From NCBI GenBank assembly GCA_004335835.1, contig RWJK01001026.1:15665-79664 (forward strand): 64,000 bases of DNA, in the 5' to 3' direction. The position numbers and the translations under genes are program-made. Each line of letters begins with the position of its first letter. The first letter of the stretch is position 1. Source of the stretch: Scenedesmus sp. ARA3 (taxonomy: Eukaryota; Chlorophyta; Chlorophyceae; Sphaeropleales; Scenedesmaceae). The notes below the pieces were generated by a model. It saw only the letters and a program-made list of their open reading frames with translations. It made no database searches and was not told the DNA's origin. Positions 12,787-23,099 of this stretch are shown in pieces.

Positions 12787-12904
12787 GCCCACCTTCGTGC
12801 ACCTCCTCCCCCTCCTGCCGCTCCCCAAAGCACTGCAGGAACTGCCACTCGCCCGGCGGCTGCTGCGGCTTGGGAGCCTGCAAACAGCAGCGCAGCCGTT
12901 CCAT
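6438..12904 (-). CDS. Serine/threonine protein phosphatase 2A regulatory subunit B (B55, WD40)
   Basis: Twelve exons read on the minus strand: 12904-12793, 12388-12285, 11660-11520, 11336-11259, 11019-10967, 10711-10630, 10120-9908, 9464-9321, 8263-8093, 7509-7405, 6937-6791 and 6572-6438. They sum to 1485 nt, giving 494 residues, close to plant B55 proteins. Hallmarks in order are [134 protein letters not shown] and the C-terminal [21 protein letters not shown]55 folds as a seven-bladed propeller that selects substrates for the PP2A A/C core in nucleus and cytosol. The ATG at 12904 keeps the whole frame open. Several introns carry decayed copies of neighbouring exon edges. Confidence 0.97.
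7248..7310 (-). repeat. Two donor-edge copies of B55 exon 7405-7509
   Basis: The last codons of the exon (GTYSNSLK plus the GT donor) are repeated at about 7248-7273 and 7290-7310, downstream of the true exon on the minus strand. Confidence 0.75.
7781..8060 (-). repeat. Two long donor-edge copies of B55 exon 8093-8263
   Basis: The 3' half of the exon ([23 protein letters not shown] and the donor) is repeated with the same anchor at 7781, 7950 and, in the true exon, 8100, so spacing is 169 and 150 bp. Identity to the true exon is high and the copies still read open over this stretch. The GTGAGT donor is kept in the middle copy and altered in the outer one. Confidence 0.9.
8332..9070 (-). repeat. 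Six-copy acceptor-edge array of B55 exon 8093-8263
   Basis: The start of the exon (coding for [17 protein letters not shown]) recurs upstream in the same orientation. With GCGCAGGC as anchor, the true exon is at 8213 and copies at 8353, 8483, 8620, 8754, 8883 and 9010 (the last with one mismatch), with spacing of 127-140 bp. Most copies keep an AG acceptor just before the copied codons, but none has a matching donor. They are therefore decoy acceptors rather than full cassette exons. Confidence 0.93.
9743..9829 (-). repeat. Donor-edge copy of B55 exon 9908-10120
   Basis: This repeats, with about 15-20% change, the end of the exon encoding [21 protein letters not shown], roughly 164 bp from the original. 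Confidence 0.8.
10191..10299. repeat. Minisatellite in a B55 intron
   Basis: GGATGTGCACATGCTGTGTG is repeated in three longer units, with GGATGTGCACA inserts between them, in the intron between exons 9908-10120 and 10630-10711. Confidence 0.9.
11762..11806 (-). repeat. Acceptor-edge copy of B55 exon 11520-11660
   Basis: The beginning of the exon ([10 protein letters not shown]) and its AG acceptor recur about 145 bp upstream on the minus strand. Confidence 0.8.
12070..12099 (+). repeat. (CTG)n run in a B55 intron
   Basis: About ten CTG units; CAG on the sense strand of the gene. It is one of the few intronic runs in this orientation. Confidence 0.9.
12452..12512 (-). repeat. Acceptor-edge copy of B55 exon 12285-12388
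   Basis: The copy encodes the first part of [15 protein letters not shown] with one substitution and keeps the AG acceptor. It ends abruptly where the true exon continues into GDKGG. Confidence 0.85.
12749..12785 (+). repeat. CAG-rich run next to the first B55 donor
   Basis: Twelve CAG/CAA units on the plus strand are a CTG run in the sense direction, starting directly after the donor of the first coding exon. Confidence 0.9.
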
Positions 12905-13720
12905 TTATGAGGATTGATCCTGGAACCAACCGTTAACAGCTCATGCTGACAATCACAGGAATACGGTCCAAGCCCATGTGGCAACCATGCTTCAAGCAGA
13001 AAAGCGCTGCACAGATGTTGTTTGATACAACACAGGGACTGCTGCGGCAGCCAGGGTTGCTCACCAAGCCGCGGTTCCCTGCTGGTGGTAAGCATGGTGC
13101 CTGCCGGGCCAGCAGGTCCAGCCCTGTTATACAACAAGATAGGATAACAGCAGCAAGCAGCACGAAAAGACATAGCATCAGTACGTATGTCGTTGAAGGT
13201 TGAATGATGCAGGAAGCATCAGCCACTTACGAAATCCTGGCACATTCAAACCGTACAAGCAGGGCTGAGATATTCCTACTAAGATCCTGCAGGCAATGAC
13301 AACATATTCCTGCAAGCGAACTGCAAGCCTTCCTGCAAGTGCTGTTCCTGCGGCCAGGTTCCTGCAAGCAGCCGTCAGCCTGTTTTGAGGCTCGTACCTG
13401 CAGGCAGCTGCGGCTGCTGCTGCTGCTGGCTGTCGCCGGTGCCCTGCTGCTGCATGCCAGCCCCGCAGCTTGCAGCATAACCTGCACAACGGTACCACAG
13501 GCACACTGTGTGTCACCACGAAGCAGCAGTATGCAGAATTCTAGGGTGTACAGGGGATCAACGAAGCAACCCGCATGCCAATGCTACACAATGGCTTTAG
13601 CACCAAGCCTGCAGCTGATGCAATGATGCGTTAAGCACATGCATCAACAGCGACAAAGCTGCTGATGCACAACCGCTGGGCCCCAAGGCCATGAGTACGT
13701 CTCTCAGGGCTCTGACAGTG
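12905..13720. other. Interval between B55 and the ankyrin-type gene
   Basis: The 5' flank of B55 must lie here. A possible further exon of the upstream minus-strand gene (about 13485-13398, AG start, CTGCAG/GTACGA end, phase 1 to 1, encoding a Gln-rich stretch) can be drawn, but nothing independent supports it. Confidence 0.35.
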
Positions 13721-13721
13721 T

Positions 13722-14000
13722 CCCACCTGGCAGTTTGTTTCCTCCAACAAAAACTTGCAGCATATCTGACTTTCAATTCCATTTCAAATGTATGAGCTGT
13801 GCGGCATCAGAAACAAAAGTCTCACCTGGCAGTTCTGTGTCGTCCAGGAACAGCCCGCAGCAGCGCCAACCACCCAGATCAAAAGTATGGGATGCTGGAA
13901 CAGAACACACAGGGCAGCTCAACCCCGAAAGCCATGCGCTAATGAAGAAGCTAGAGCCTCACCTGGCAGTTTTGTCTCGTCCAGGAACAGCCTCCAGCAG
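13722..14000 (-). repeat. Three donor-edge copies of exon 14094-14647
   Basis: The exon end (CGLFLDDTELP plus GT donor) recurs downstream on the minus strand. The anchor CACCTGGCAG lies at 14091 in the true exon and at 13960, 13823 and 13724 in the copies, so spacing is 131, 137 and 99 bp. Confidence 0.88.
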
Positions 14001-14093
14001 CGCTTGATAAAATCTTAAAGCCGCAAGTCCATGCTGCTGAAACCCAAGAGAAAGAACACCACTCAGATCCTAGAGCCACAGCATCCAGCTCAC

Positions 14094-15260
14094 CTGGCAG
14101 CTCTGTGTCGTCCAGGAACAGCCCGCAGCAGCGCTGCCCGCAGTCACTCTGCAGCGCAGCCAGCAGGCAGCCCACGCTGCGCTGCTGCAGCGGGCAGCCC
14201 GCCAGGTACCGCGCCAGGCCTGAAGGCCCTGAAGCTGCTGACCCAGCCGCTAACACAACTGGGCCTGAAGGTCCAGCAGCAGCAGCAGCAGTAGTACTAG
14301 CAGCAGTACCAGGTCCAGCAGCAGCAGCGGTACTGGTAGAGCTGTTGCCGTTAGGCTGGCTGCAGGCAGCTGCAGTGCCGGGCTGGCCTGACAGCTGCGG
14401 TCCTGACACAGCTGCAGTGCCAGGCTGGCCTGACAGCTGCGGTCCTGACAGCCTGGCCTGGCAGCCTGGGCCATGTAGGCCTGAGAGCTCCTGGTGAAGC
14501 CCTAGGCACCAGGCTGAGACAGCCAGCACGCTGCTGCTGCTGCTGTCAGGAGCGGCAGCACCGGCGGTAGTTGCTGCTGCTTGTGAGGGGCTGCAGGCTG
14601 CTGCATGCTCCAGCAGCAGCGCCTCCATGGCAGCCTCGCCAGCACACCTGCAGCAGCAGCAGCATCACATTGTAAGCATCGGACAGGAGAAGCAGCCTCC
14701 CACCTGAACAGACACTAGATAACATGATGCATACAGATGTCTGGAGATGCACACACAAGGGAACTGGTGCTTGCTGCTGCCGCGCATCAATTGCTGCGCC
14801 TCGCAGCCCAAAGCAGCCCAAAGCAGCACCCCTCCTGGCCCGGAGGTCCGCCCCAAAACGCGTGAAAGCAACACGACATAATGCATAACATGACAAACAA
14901 CATGAAACAAATGGCACACCGAAGTCTGACGGTGCACAGAGAAGTAACAAATATTGCTGCTGCTTCTTGCCTCACCTGCGACGCCTTGCAGCCCAGCCCA
15001 GGGCGGCTCCCCTCCTGGCGCCGGGGTCCTCCCCATCATGTCGAAAAGTAAACATACCGTAATGCATAACATAACGCAACATACATAACATAGCAGTGCC
15101 TCACCTGCGACGCCTTGCCGCCCAGCCCAGCGCAGCTCCCCTCCTGGCGCATGGGTCAGCCCCATGCAGCAGCAGCAGCTTGGCCATTGCCAGCCGGCTC
15201 TGCCCCAATAGGGCCGCCAGCTCCAGCGCAACATCTAACTGCTGCTGCTGCTGCTGGGAG

Positions 15261-15292
<32 letters not shown>

Positions 15293-18200
15293 GAGGGCGT
15301 TGTGTGAGGCTGCAAGCAGCCTTTGCAGGCCTGCCAAGTTGCCGGCAGCAACAGCAGCAAAGAGGTCACCCTCTGGCCCCAGTACTGCCTCCAGCTCTTG
15401 CAGAGAATCAGCTCTTAGCATGCTGGGGACATCCTCTGCCAGATCTAGCCACAGGCTGGTGCTGCTGCTGCTGCCGGCAGCAGCGTCAGCATCAGCAGCG
15501 CGGATGGTCTCATACTGCTGCTGCTGCTGCTGCTGCAAGTGCTGCACAGCTTCCTTGAGAGACAGCAGGGCATGATCACAGGCAGGTGCCAAGCCACAGT
15601 GTGCGGTTTGGTGCTGCTGCTGCTGCTGCTGCACACTGGCTTGTGCGCTGCTGCTGCTGCTGCTGCTGTTGAGTTGCTGCAGGCGCTGTATGCTGAGGCC
15701 CCTCCAGCTGCTGCTGCCATCACAAGGCAGGCCATGGGCGGCAATCCACTGCTCAAGCAGCTGCAAAGGGCACACCAACGTATAACAAACACGTCAGCGA
15801 CTCGTAAACAAACACAACAGATGGGATGTAACGCTGAAGACAACTGGCAGGGTCGAAGCTACAAGAGTGCAGGGTTTCAGAGTGAAGCAGAGTTCAATGC
15901 AACGTATGCCAAACATTAACACAAGTGGCAGATGTTTAGGCTGATGCTGTAGGTGTGTGCACCTCCTTGCTGCTGCTTGTGCTGCCAGTGTAGCTACGCC
16001 TGACACAGCAGAGCACACAATCAGAGCATCGCGCACATAACACCAAAATCAGCGCTGACTGAGCTCACACCTGAACTACTGCTGCGTCGCCAGTCATGTG
16101 AGCCAGCAGCAGCAGCGGCACCTGCTGCCCTGTCAGAAGCCCCGCCCAGGCCACACGCTGCTGTGCCACCAGCACCTGCTGCACACTGGGCCACACCACA
16201 CCCTTGCTGCTGCTGCTGCTGCTGATGGCTGCAGGTGCACGTTCGGCAGCTGCTGCTGCTGCGCTGTCCTGCTGCAGTTGCTGCAGCAGCCAGGTAACAG
16301 CAGCCAGCTTCCGCTGCGAGATGCATACCACCAGAACATTGTAGGCTGCCATTGCACGCAGCGACGCCACACGCAGTGCATCAAATGCACCTGCTGCTGC
16401 TGTGGACTTTTGGCTGGCTGGCTCTGCTGCTGCTGCTGCTGCTGCTACAGGAGCATGCTCCTCAACCTCCATAGGATCAGCAGGGGGCAGCTCTGCACTG
16501 CACTTAGCCTGGTGCTGCTGCTGCTGCTGCTGCTGCTGGCAGCCTGCCCTGGCCTTGCCACTGTACATTGCTCCAGCACTTGCTCCAGCGCTATTGCTGT
16601 CCCAGGTGACTGAAGCATCATCTGCCATAACACCTGCTAGCAGCCGCAGCAGCTTGTGCTGCGGCTGCAGCAGCAGCGTGTGCAGCCAGGACAGCAGCGG
16701 CAGGCCGACTGGGCCGGCGATCCTGCAAGGAGGGCAGCAGCAGCAGCAGCAGCAAGGAGTTGTGAGTGTCACAATGTAGATGGGTGCATGCCAGTGGCCG
16801 GCTGTGTTCAAGCTGCATTTGCGTGCATGCGCAGCAACTGCCGCAAGCTGTGCAGTGTGCCTGTGCAAGCCGCCGGCCTTGTGCCTTTTGGCCATTTTCC
16901 TTGACAGAGCCATGCACTCATCTTTCACAGCAAACATTCACATATGAACGGGTCCACCCAGCAGAATGCAGCACATCAGTTACATCCATCAGCAACTTGA
17001 CATTGCTGCGTCCCAGAACTCACATACTATTCAGGTCGCTTGCCACCTGCTCACTGCACGGCAGCAGCAGCACCGCCTGGCTGCCGCTGACATAGTACTG
17101 CTGCGTTGCTAGTGACAGCAGCAGCACACCAGGCTGACTCAGCAGATGTCCTGGCAACTCCACACTGTAGCATCCTGCTGCTGCTGCTGCTGCTGACAGC
17201 AGCGGCAGGCTGTGTAGCTGCCGGCCCTGCTTGACCAGCAGCGTATGCTGCTGCAGGTCCACATTGCTGCACTGCAGCTGCAGCACAATACTGCTGGTAC
17301 TGCAGTCTGCTGCTGCTGCTGTCACTGGTATGATGTGGGTGCTGACTGCGTGGAGCACAGGGGCATCAGGCGACCCTGGGGTCAGGTACACACCAACACC
17401 CTGCTGCTGCTGCTGGGTGCAACAGACAGCCACCACACCTCCATCAGCAGCCGCTGCAACAACCCTGCTGCTGCTGCTGCTGCTGCTGCAAGGTGTGCTA
17501 GGCACTGCTGGCATCCCAGCATCTGCGGTGACACTGGCGCATGCTGCCTCATCAAGCCGGCCTGCTGCTGCTGCAGCAGCATACTGAAACGCCCAGCTGT
17601 AGAGCTGCATGGGAGCCACCACACTGCTGCTGCTGCTGCCTGCAGACACTAGGCCTTGGCCTGCGCTGAGTGCCGCCACAGTTCTGATGCAGCCGCGTGT
17701 TACTGCCACATCTTCACGGTCAAGTTCAAGGTCAAGGTCCAGGAAATCCAGTGAGAAGTTCTCGGCGGCTGCGAGGATGTCGGGGCCTGGAACATCAGGG
17801 AAGGTGGCTGTGAAGTTTTTCACAGCAGCCGACACCTGGCTCAACAGGCCGCCGCCAAAGAGGTCCTGCAAGTTTGCAGGAAACGGCGGTTGCAGGAAAA
17901 GGGTGTTGATCAAACACGACTATGTTTAAGAGGATGTGGAAAACAGGCAGCTGTGTTTCAGAGCGGCACTGCAAAGCAGCACGCTCACAAGTAAATCACA
18001 TCAACACATGTGGCGTGCAAGTATACTATAAGGATCCGTGAGTGAAAGAGCAGCAGCAGCAGCAGCAGCAAAGGAGCCCATACCTGGGAGTCACAGCTGC
18101 CAGAGAAAGAGATCAGTTCAGTGCTTGTGGAGGCATCAGGTGACTGCAGCTGCAGCTCCTGCTGCTGCCACTCCATCATATTCATCATAGTTGGCCCTTG

Positions 18201-19091
18201 AAGAAGCAGGCCGTGCTGCTGCTGCTGCTGTTGCTGTTGTGCGGCAACAGAAGAGCCCTGTGCTAGCAGCTCGCCTGTCTGCTGCTGCTCTGGCTGCCAT
18301 AGTGTTGCTCCTGCTGCTGCTGCTGCTGCTTTTGACACCTCCTGCTGCTGCAGCTCTGCCAGACCAACAGCAACAGCACCAACCGCCGTCCACTGCTGTT
18401 GCACTGGAGGCCCGACAGCACCAGCTACTGCATGTTGCATGCCTGCAGACCAGCCACCTGTGCTGCATTCAAAGGCTGCTGTTGCACTGGCTGTAGCTTG
18501 GTCAGGCACTGCTGCTGCTGCTGCTGCCACAAGGCCTTGGTGTTGCAACTGCAACTGCTGCTGCTGCTCCTGCTGTTCCCCTGTCCCGAGCCCCAGCCAG
18601 GTGCCTGCGCCTGCTGCAGGGTTGACGTCTAGCCCTGCTGCTGGCCACTGTACAGGCTGCTGCACTGCTAGGGGGTTCAGCAGCAGCGGTACTGCACTGA
18701 CATTGCTCAACCCCACATCCTGCAAAGCTGCAGCCAGCAGCGCAGGTGGTGTGGCTTGCAACTCGAGCTGCTGCTGCGCCTGATGTGCTGCCCTGCGCGC
18801 CTTTCGAAGCCTCTTCTCGAAGGCATTGCAGTGCAGCTTGCTGCTGCCTCCCTTGCAGGGGCAGAGCAGGCTGCTGCTGTTGGTGCAGCAGTGGTAGCAC
18901 TCAAGCAGGGTCAGGGGCTCGCCCGCTTCAGGCAGCCGGCCTGCAGTGTGCTTCCGCATCCTTTTCGCGCATGAAGCGAGGAATTTCGTGCCGCAGCGGT
19001 CTGCTGTGTCACTGCTTGAGCTAGCCCCGGAGCAGACCACCGTTTCCACCCTCGGCTTGCACAGCCCGGATCCACACTTGCTGCAGGACAT
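14094..19091 (-). CDS. Large Gln/Ala-rich protein with Cys-rich N-terminus and ankyrin-like repeats; possibly SBP-type regulator (3' end unresolved)
   Basis: Exons read 19091-18084, 17865-17024, 16722-16071, 15760-15105 and 14647-14094, all phase-compatible and giving over 1230 residues. No stop was found, so more exons follow. The N-terminus has many Cys (SCSKCGSGLC, LECYHCC, LLCPCKGG) and basic stretches (AKRMRKHTAGR, FEKRLRKARRA) that recall the end of an SBP DNA-binding domain, though the Cys/His spacing is not canonical. The middle has a GCIRTVAAL-like segment. The C-terminal half has ankyrin-like helices (GNLAGLQRLLAA, AMAKLLLLHGADP). CRR1/SPL-type regulators of algae combine an SBP box, a GC-containing middle and ankyrin repeats, so that is my best guess. 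Any other ankyrin-repeat nuclear protein is possible. PolyQ and polyS tracts interrupt every exon. Start at ATG 19091 follows an in-frame upstream stop. Confidence 0.45.
14795..15040 (-). repeat. Two donor-edge copies of exon 15105-15760
   Basis: The exon end encoding HGADPCARRGAALGWAARR and its donor recurs at about 14971-15040 (129 bp from the original) and, more decayed, at about 14795-14860. Confidence 0.85.
15238..15291 (+). repeat. CTG runs encoding polyQ in the ankyrin-type gene
   Basis: Two CTG runs separated by one non-repeat stretch read as CAG, glutamine, in the coding frame of exon 15105-15760. Confidence 0.9.
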
Positions 19092-20707
19092 GTGGCCGGG
19101 TATCAGAGGAGCGCCATGGGATCAGCTGCGGGGCACCCACGGCGGGTGGTTGGTCCTTACTGGAGCCAGGGAGAGTGTTGGTCCAATGAGATGGCGGTTT
19201 GCAGGCAAGGGAAGAGTTTATGAGGCTGTGTGATGCGCCAATCCGCAGCTCTAGGGGCAACAGCGCGAGGCTCACCTGTCGGTGCTTGCGGTCCCACCCT
19301 GCCAGAAACACTTTCAAATGCTGTTAGATGCCAGCGACCGTCCCATTCACGCGTAGCATTTGCACAAACACAACTAAAGGTGACTCGAGCTTACATACCG
19401 CTCCTGCTGAAGCATCTGTTTTCGGCAGGTCGGATGGCAGGTCGGCAGCAAACAGTACACTTTTCGAGTCCGCTCAATTGTACAGCTTTGGAGAAATGGA
19501 ACATGCTGAATCAATCATTTTCTCCTAATATTGTGCGTTGCTGGGCCACCTTCAGCAGTGTCACCAGCTGACTGGCAGCAGCATGAGTCCTGCCGCAGTT
19601 TGGCAAAGGTGTAGTGATCTCGCCATTATGGGTGACGTCTCTGACTCGAATGACGTTTCACATTGTCATTTACATTTACCAAAGTACTTCAAATCCACCG
19701 ATACCCTTTTACTGCAGTGTTTGGGCCCCAACTCAGCTGCAGCTGGCAGAACAACCAGAGCAGGCGGGCATTGCGTCTGTCTGCACATTCCTGTACATGC
19801 AGGTATGACACATCCACTGCTGCAACCAAAATCTATCAAAATCCTGTTAGCCATATCATCATGTTACCTTTGAGCCTTAGTAAACCAGCTGTTTATCAAA
19901 GCACGATCAGTGAGCAAAGCAGGCTTGCAGTCAGGCTGCAACAAACCAGCCTCTGACCCTTCATCATCACTGCTTGAAGACATGTTGATTTCCCACAGCA
20001 TACAGCATGCTGCTGCATGAATAGCTGGTTGCACAGCAGCTGTTGCATCCATTGGAAGCGAGGAATAGGACAGCAGAGCAGCAGCTGACAAATCATGCAT
20101 CCTGCCAAGACCTGCACAGGCCAAACAACCAGCCTTTGACGGCAGTGTGAAACACTTGAATACTTCAGCATAGGCATGAACAAATGCCCAGCTTGCGGCA
20201 GCTTGCAAGCACATCGCCATGTGACCACACATTGCCTGCTCTTCAACTCGTGCTCTGAACATACGTCCGAGTGCTGACCATACGCCCAATCCACGCTGTG
20301 CTGACAGCTACACAGCTGCCAGCACATAGCAGCATACTGCAGGCGGGCCACGTTTCCAGGCACCAAACACACAACACTGCAACAGAATCGTGTTCTGGCC
20401 AAAAACTTGCCCAGGGAGCTGATACTCTGCTGATAAGGGTGCCATTCCTCACAATCACACCCAAAAGATCCTTGACACCTAGTGCTGAACTTTGATGGTG
20501 AAAGTCTGTGCTGAGCTTTCAGCAAAATCTACTCCATGGCCGCCTGGAGAACTGATTCTCTTTGCAGCAACCGCCTGTCACTCCTGCGGCTGCAGCACAG
20601 ACCTTGCCAGCTGTTCATGGGCTGGCAGTTGCATCTGCCAATCATACAGACACGAAGGTGCCAGCCAAAGCCTGCTGCTGCCTGATATATCTGCTGCTGG
20701 CCGCCAC

Positions 20708-20747
<40 letters not shown>

Positions 20748-20855
20748 GACGGTACTTGTGACACTTGACATGTGGCACCCTCCACGGTGCTTGCCTTGGT
20801 GCTGACGCAGGTACGAACCCTGCTGTTTTCATGGTACCATATGTCCATCCGGATC
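19092..20855. other. Intergenic, no gene recognised
   Basis: This contains the 5' flank of the ankyrin-type gene and the 3' flank of the small Cys-rich gene. I see no conserved coding stretch. A CTG run lies at 20709-20747. Confidence 0.5.
20709..20747 (+). repeat. (CTG)13 microsatellite
   Basis: Thirteen CTG units, CAG in the sense of the small minus-strand gene, about 110 bp past its stop codon. Confidence 0.95.
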
Positions 20856-20987
20856 TCATTCTTCGCTGGCTGTTTTGGGGCAGCCACAGCAGCATCTGCA
20901 GGGGCAGCAGAAGACCACCACCAGGCAGTCGCAGAGGTTCCTGACCAGCTTGCACGGCAGGCAGAAGACGTCACTGAGGCAGCCCAT
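20856..20987 (-). CDS. Possible 43-residue Cys-rich, dually acylated small protein
   Basis: An ATG-to-TGA frame of 44 codons begins MGCLSDVF. Gly2 with Cys3 and Ser5-like spacing is the classic N-myristoylation plus palmitoylation signature. Twelve of 43 residues are Cys, at positions 3, 9, 12, 19, 21, 27, 28, 30, 32, 33, 34 and 36. A short hydrophobic core (CLVVVF) precedes the densest cluster (CCPCRCCCGC), and the tail is polar (KTASEE). This resembles small membrane-associated Cys-rich peptides of plants and algae in general design only; I cannot name a family. It would sit on the cytosolic face of a membrane and may bind metal or be heavily S-acylated. It lies in tandem after the protease-like gene on the same strand. 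The frame is short, so chance remains possible. Confidence 0.45.
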   Translation of the reverse strand: MGCLSDVFCLPCKLVRNLCDCLVVVFCCPCRCCCGCPKTASEE

Positions 20988-21135
20988 GATGCTTTAACGT
21001 GGTGAAGCTCAAGTCGAGCGGGGTGCAGCCGTGATCAAATGCCGAGACGGATGTTCGCGAGCCGAAACGAGGAAATGCGGCAAAGTAAACAAGCAGACTC
21101 GTCAAACAAAGCTGAGAAAAGCTTTGGACACACAC

Positions 21136-21140
21136 TTACA
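21136..21140 (-). terminator. Candidate TGTAA polyadenylation signal for the protease-like gene
   Basis: TGTAA on the minus strand, 281 bp after the stop codon at 21421 and before the small Cys-rich frame begins. Confidence 0.3.
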
Positions 21141-21420
21141 GGGGCGGGCAGACCTGAGAACTGCTGCATATCCGTTAGCAAATCCGATGTTATGGCAGGC
21201 AGCAGATGCCCGCAGCTACTGCTGTTGACGCTGCGGACAACACGAGCAATGCATATCTGACACATACTGTTGATTTGGTCTCGCAATGTCATCGGCATAA
21301 GACGCCCAGTGCAGTCTGTGTGCAGGCACTGCTGCTGAGCTTCATGATGCAGAAATGCTGCCAGAGCCAAGGTGGCAGTGATGCCCACTTCACAGCAGTT
21401 TGCACCTGCAGCTGCATTGG

Positions 21421-22569
21421 TCATGGATGAGCGGACTCAGATGCCGCACTGTTGCGAATCCACTTGACTTCTGGCCAGACCTGCGTGCAGCACAGCACAC
21501 AGCACACACAATCAGCTACACAAGCGGCAAACCCTAGTTCAGTTAGGGTTCTTGAGACACCCACAGACGCATTACGCAACTGACCCGCTGCTTTGCCCTC
21601 TACCCACAGCGTTGATTGCTGCAAGCCATGCGTAGCATGCACGACGGGAACACGGCCCGTTTTTGAGCAAATGACTCATTCTGTGGCAGGCTCATGCATT
21701 CAGCGTAGTGCACAATCTGTCCAACGCGTGACACTAGGACATGCCAGGCCATGCGCTACACCTGGAAGGTGGCGGGACAATGCAATGTGGGTGACAGGAT
21801 GGCATAGTAACTGTACTGTCGTGATGTGCTGTGCCAGAGTGTAACACAACAACCTATAGCACTCCCTGCAACCCAGACTATCCCGCACCAGCTCTGCAAA
21901 GTGAACATCACTTCTATTCAGCGGTGCAAGCAAGCAGTACCTCAGCATGCCCACCTGCCCCACCACCCTGCCCTGCAGCAAAGACGCTTTGGCGGCTGCT
22001 TTGGCGGCCATCGGCAGCGGGTCATCAAACACAGCTGCTCAACAGTGCAAGGCAATAGCAGTCTATCCTGCTAATTGGGGCTCCTGCAAACTTTGTAACC
22101 CATTGTGTGTTCACCCTGCCCACCTGTGCCACCACCCTGCCCTGCAGCATAGCCATCGGCAGCATCCCATACTCGCATGAGCCAGGCGCATCACCCTTGA
22201 CCCACATGTAGCCAGGCGGCACCTGCAGCAGCAAGATGAAAGAACTGGGTAAGGGTTATTGTTGTAACGAGATTGTATGTGCAGGCAGCTGTGCCACAAC
22301 AGACTGGGCAAGGTTAAATTTTAAACGCAGCAAGGCGGCACTTGCAGTAGTATGGTAGAGAGGGATCCTGTTCACACAATTCAGATGCATACCTACGTAA
22401 CAGCAAACATAGTTATGCTTTTAATGGGTGTTGCATGCCCACCTGGTAGTGTGATGGCTTGCTGCCTGGCGTCTGCTCTTTTTGTACGTGCTGCCCCGGC
22501 ACAGCGCGCAGCCTGCTGATGATGGTGCTGTGGGGGTCAATGGGGCTGCTGCACACCACGATATCACCT

Positions 22570-22619
<50 letters not shown>

Positions 22620-22962
22620 CGTGCCTGAGAGCAGGCAGCATGTACAACAGTCTCCATGTGTTGCAGCAGCACATGACAAACAACATAGCCGCAATGAGCA
22701 GCAACCACCATGCATACGCAGGCCCTCACATCATATACAATGTCACTCATATACAATGCTCACCTGGCTGCGCCCTGTCCATCATTCCAGGCAGCCGCTC
22801 CACAAGCAGCAACACAACAGCCTACACACGGAAATGACGGACAGACTCCAGGCACACTGCTGCTTCACCTGGCTGTGCCCTGTGCATCATGTCAGGCAGC
22901 CGCTCCACCAGCAGCACCTCGCCATTGCCAGGGAAGGTGGGCTCCATGGCTGGGCCCATGAT
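21421..22962 (-). CDS. Mitochondrial inner-membrane-protease-like protein (signal peptidase S26 family), catalytic residues replaced; N-terminus unresolved
   Basis: Exons 22962-22869, 22567-22443, 22222-22124 and 21480-21421 give 125 residues in continuous phase. Motifs follow IMP1/IMP2 order: GPAMEPTFPGNGEVLLVERL, GDIVVCSSPIDPHSTII, SRLRAVPGQHV, VPPGYMWVKGDAPGSCEYG, GRVVAQVWPEVKW. Active family members cut presequences in the mitochondrial intermembrane space with a Ser/Lys dyad. Here the nucleophile position in GPSM reads Ala (GCC), and the Lys of the KRV box reads Ser (SRL). The late GD..S.DS box reads GDAPGSCEY. By eye it is therefore a pseudo-protease or a dying gene. A first exon with the membrane anchor should lie above 22962 but I could not place it. 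The frame is otherwise open and splice sites are good. Confidence 0.8.
21943..22030 (-). repeat. Donor-edge copy of protease-like exon 22124-22222
   Basis: The copy encodes LPMA..LQGRVV.QVG and retains the GTGGGC donor, about 170 bp downstream of the original. Confidence 0.8.
22569..22618 (+). repeat. (CAG)16 abutting a minus-strand splice acceptor
   Basis: Read in the sense direction this is an unbroken CTG run whose last unit merges into the CAG acceptor of exon 22567-22443, with no conventional pyrimidine tract between. Confidence 0.95.
22759..22806 (-). repeat. Donor-edge copy of protease-like exon 22869-22962
   Basis: It repeats the exon end (VERLP..M..AQPG) with its donor 105 bp downstream of the original. 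Confidence 0.8.
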
Positions 22963-23038
22963 CTGGCAGCAGCAGCAGCAGCAGCAGCAGTGGCAGCAGC
23001 ATTTGTGTCATCAGAGTTGGCGGCTTTACAAGCAGCAC

Positions 23039-23092
23039 CTAACAATTGCCAGGGAAGGTTGGCTCCATGGCTGGGCCCATGCTCTGGCGGCA
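23039..23092 (-). repeat. Acceptor-edge copy of protease-like exon 22869-22962
   Basis: It encodes MGPAMEPTFPGN followed by Cys and a stop (TGT TAG), 120 bp upstream of the true exon. It carries the same Ala in place of the catalytic Ser, so that change predates the duplication. Confidence 0.88.
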
Positions 23093-23099
23093 GCAGCAG

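Noticed and set aside
19021..19317. Upstream exon of the ankyrin-type gene encoding FLAGWDRKHRQ
   Set aside because: The frame ends in a stop overlapping the accepted first exon and no phase-compatible donor was found.
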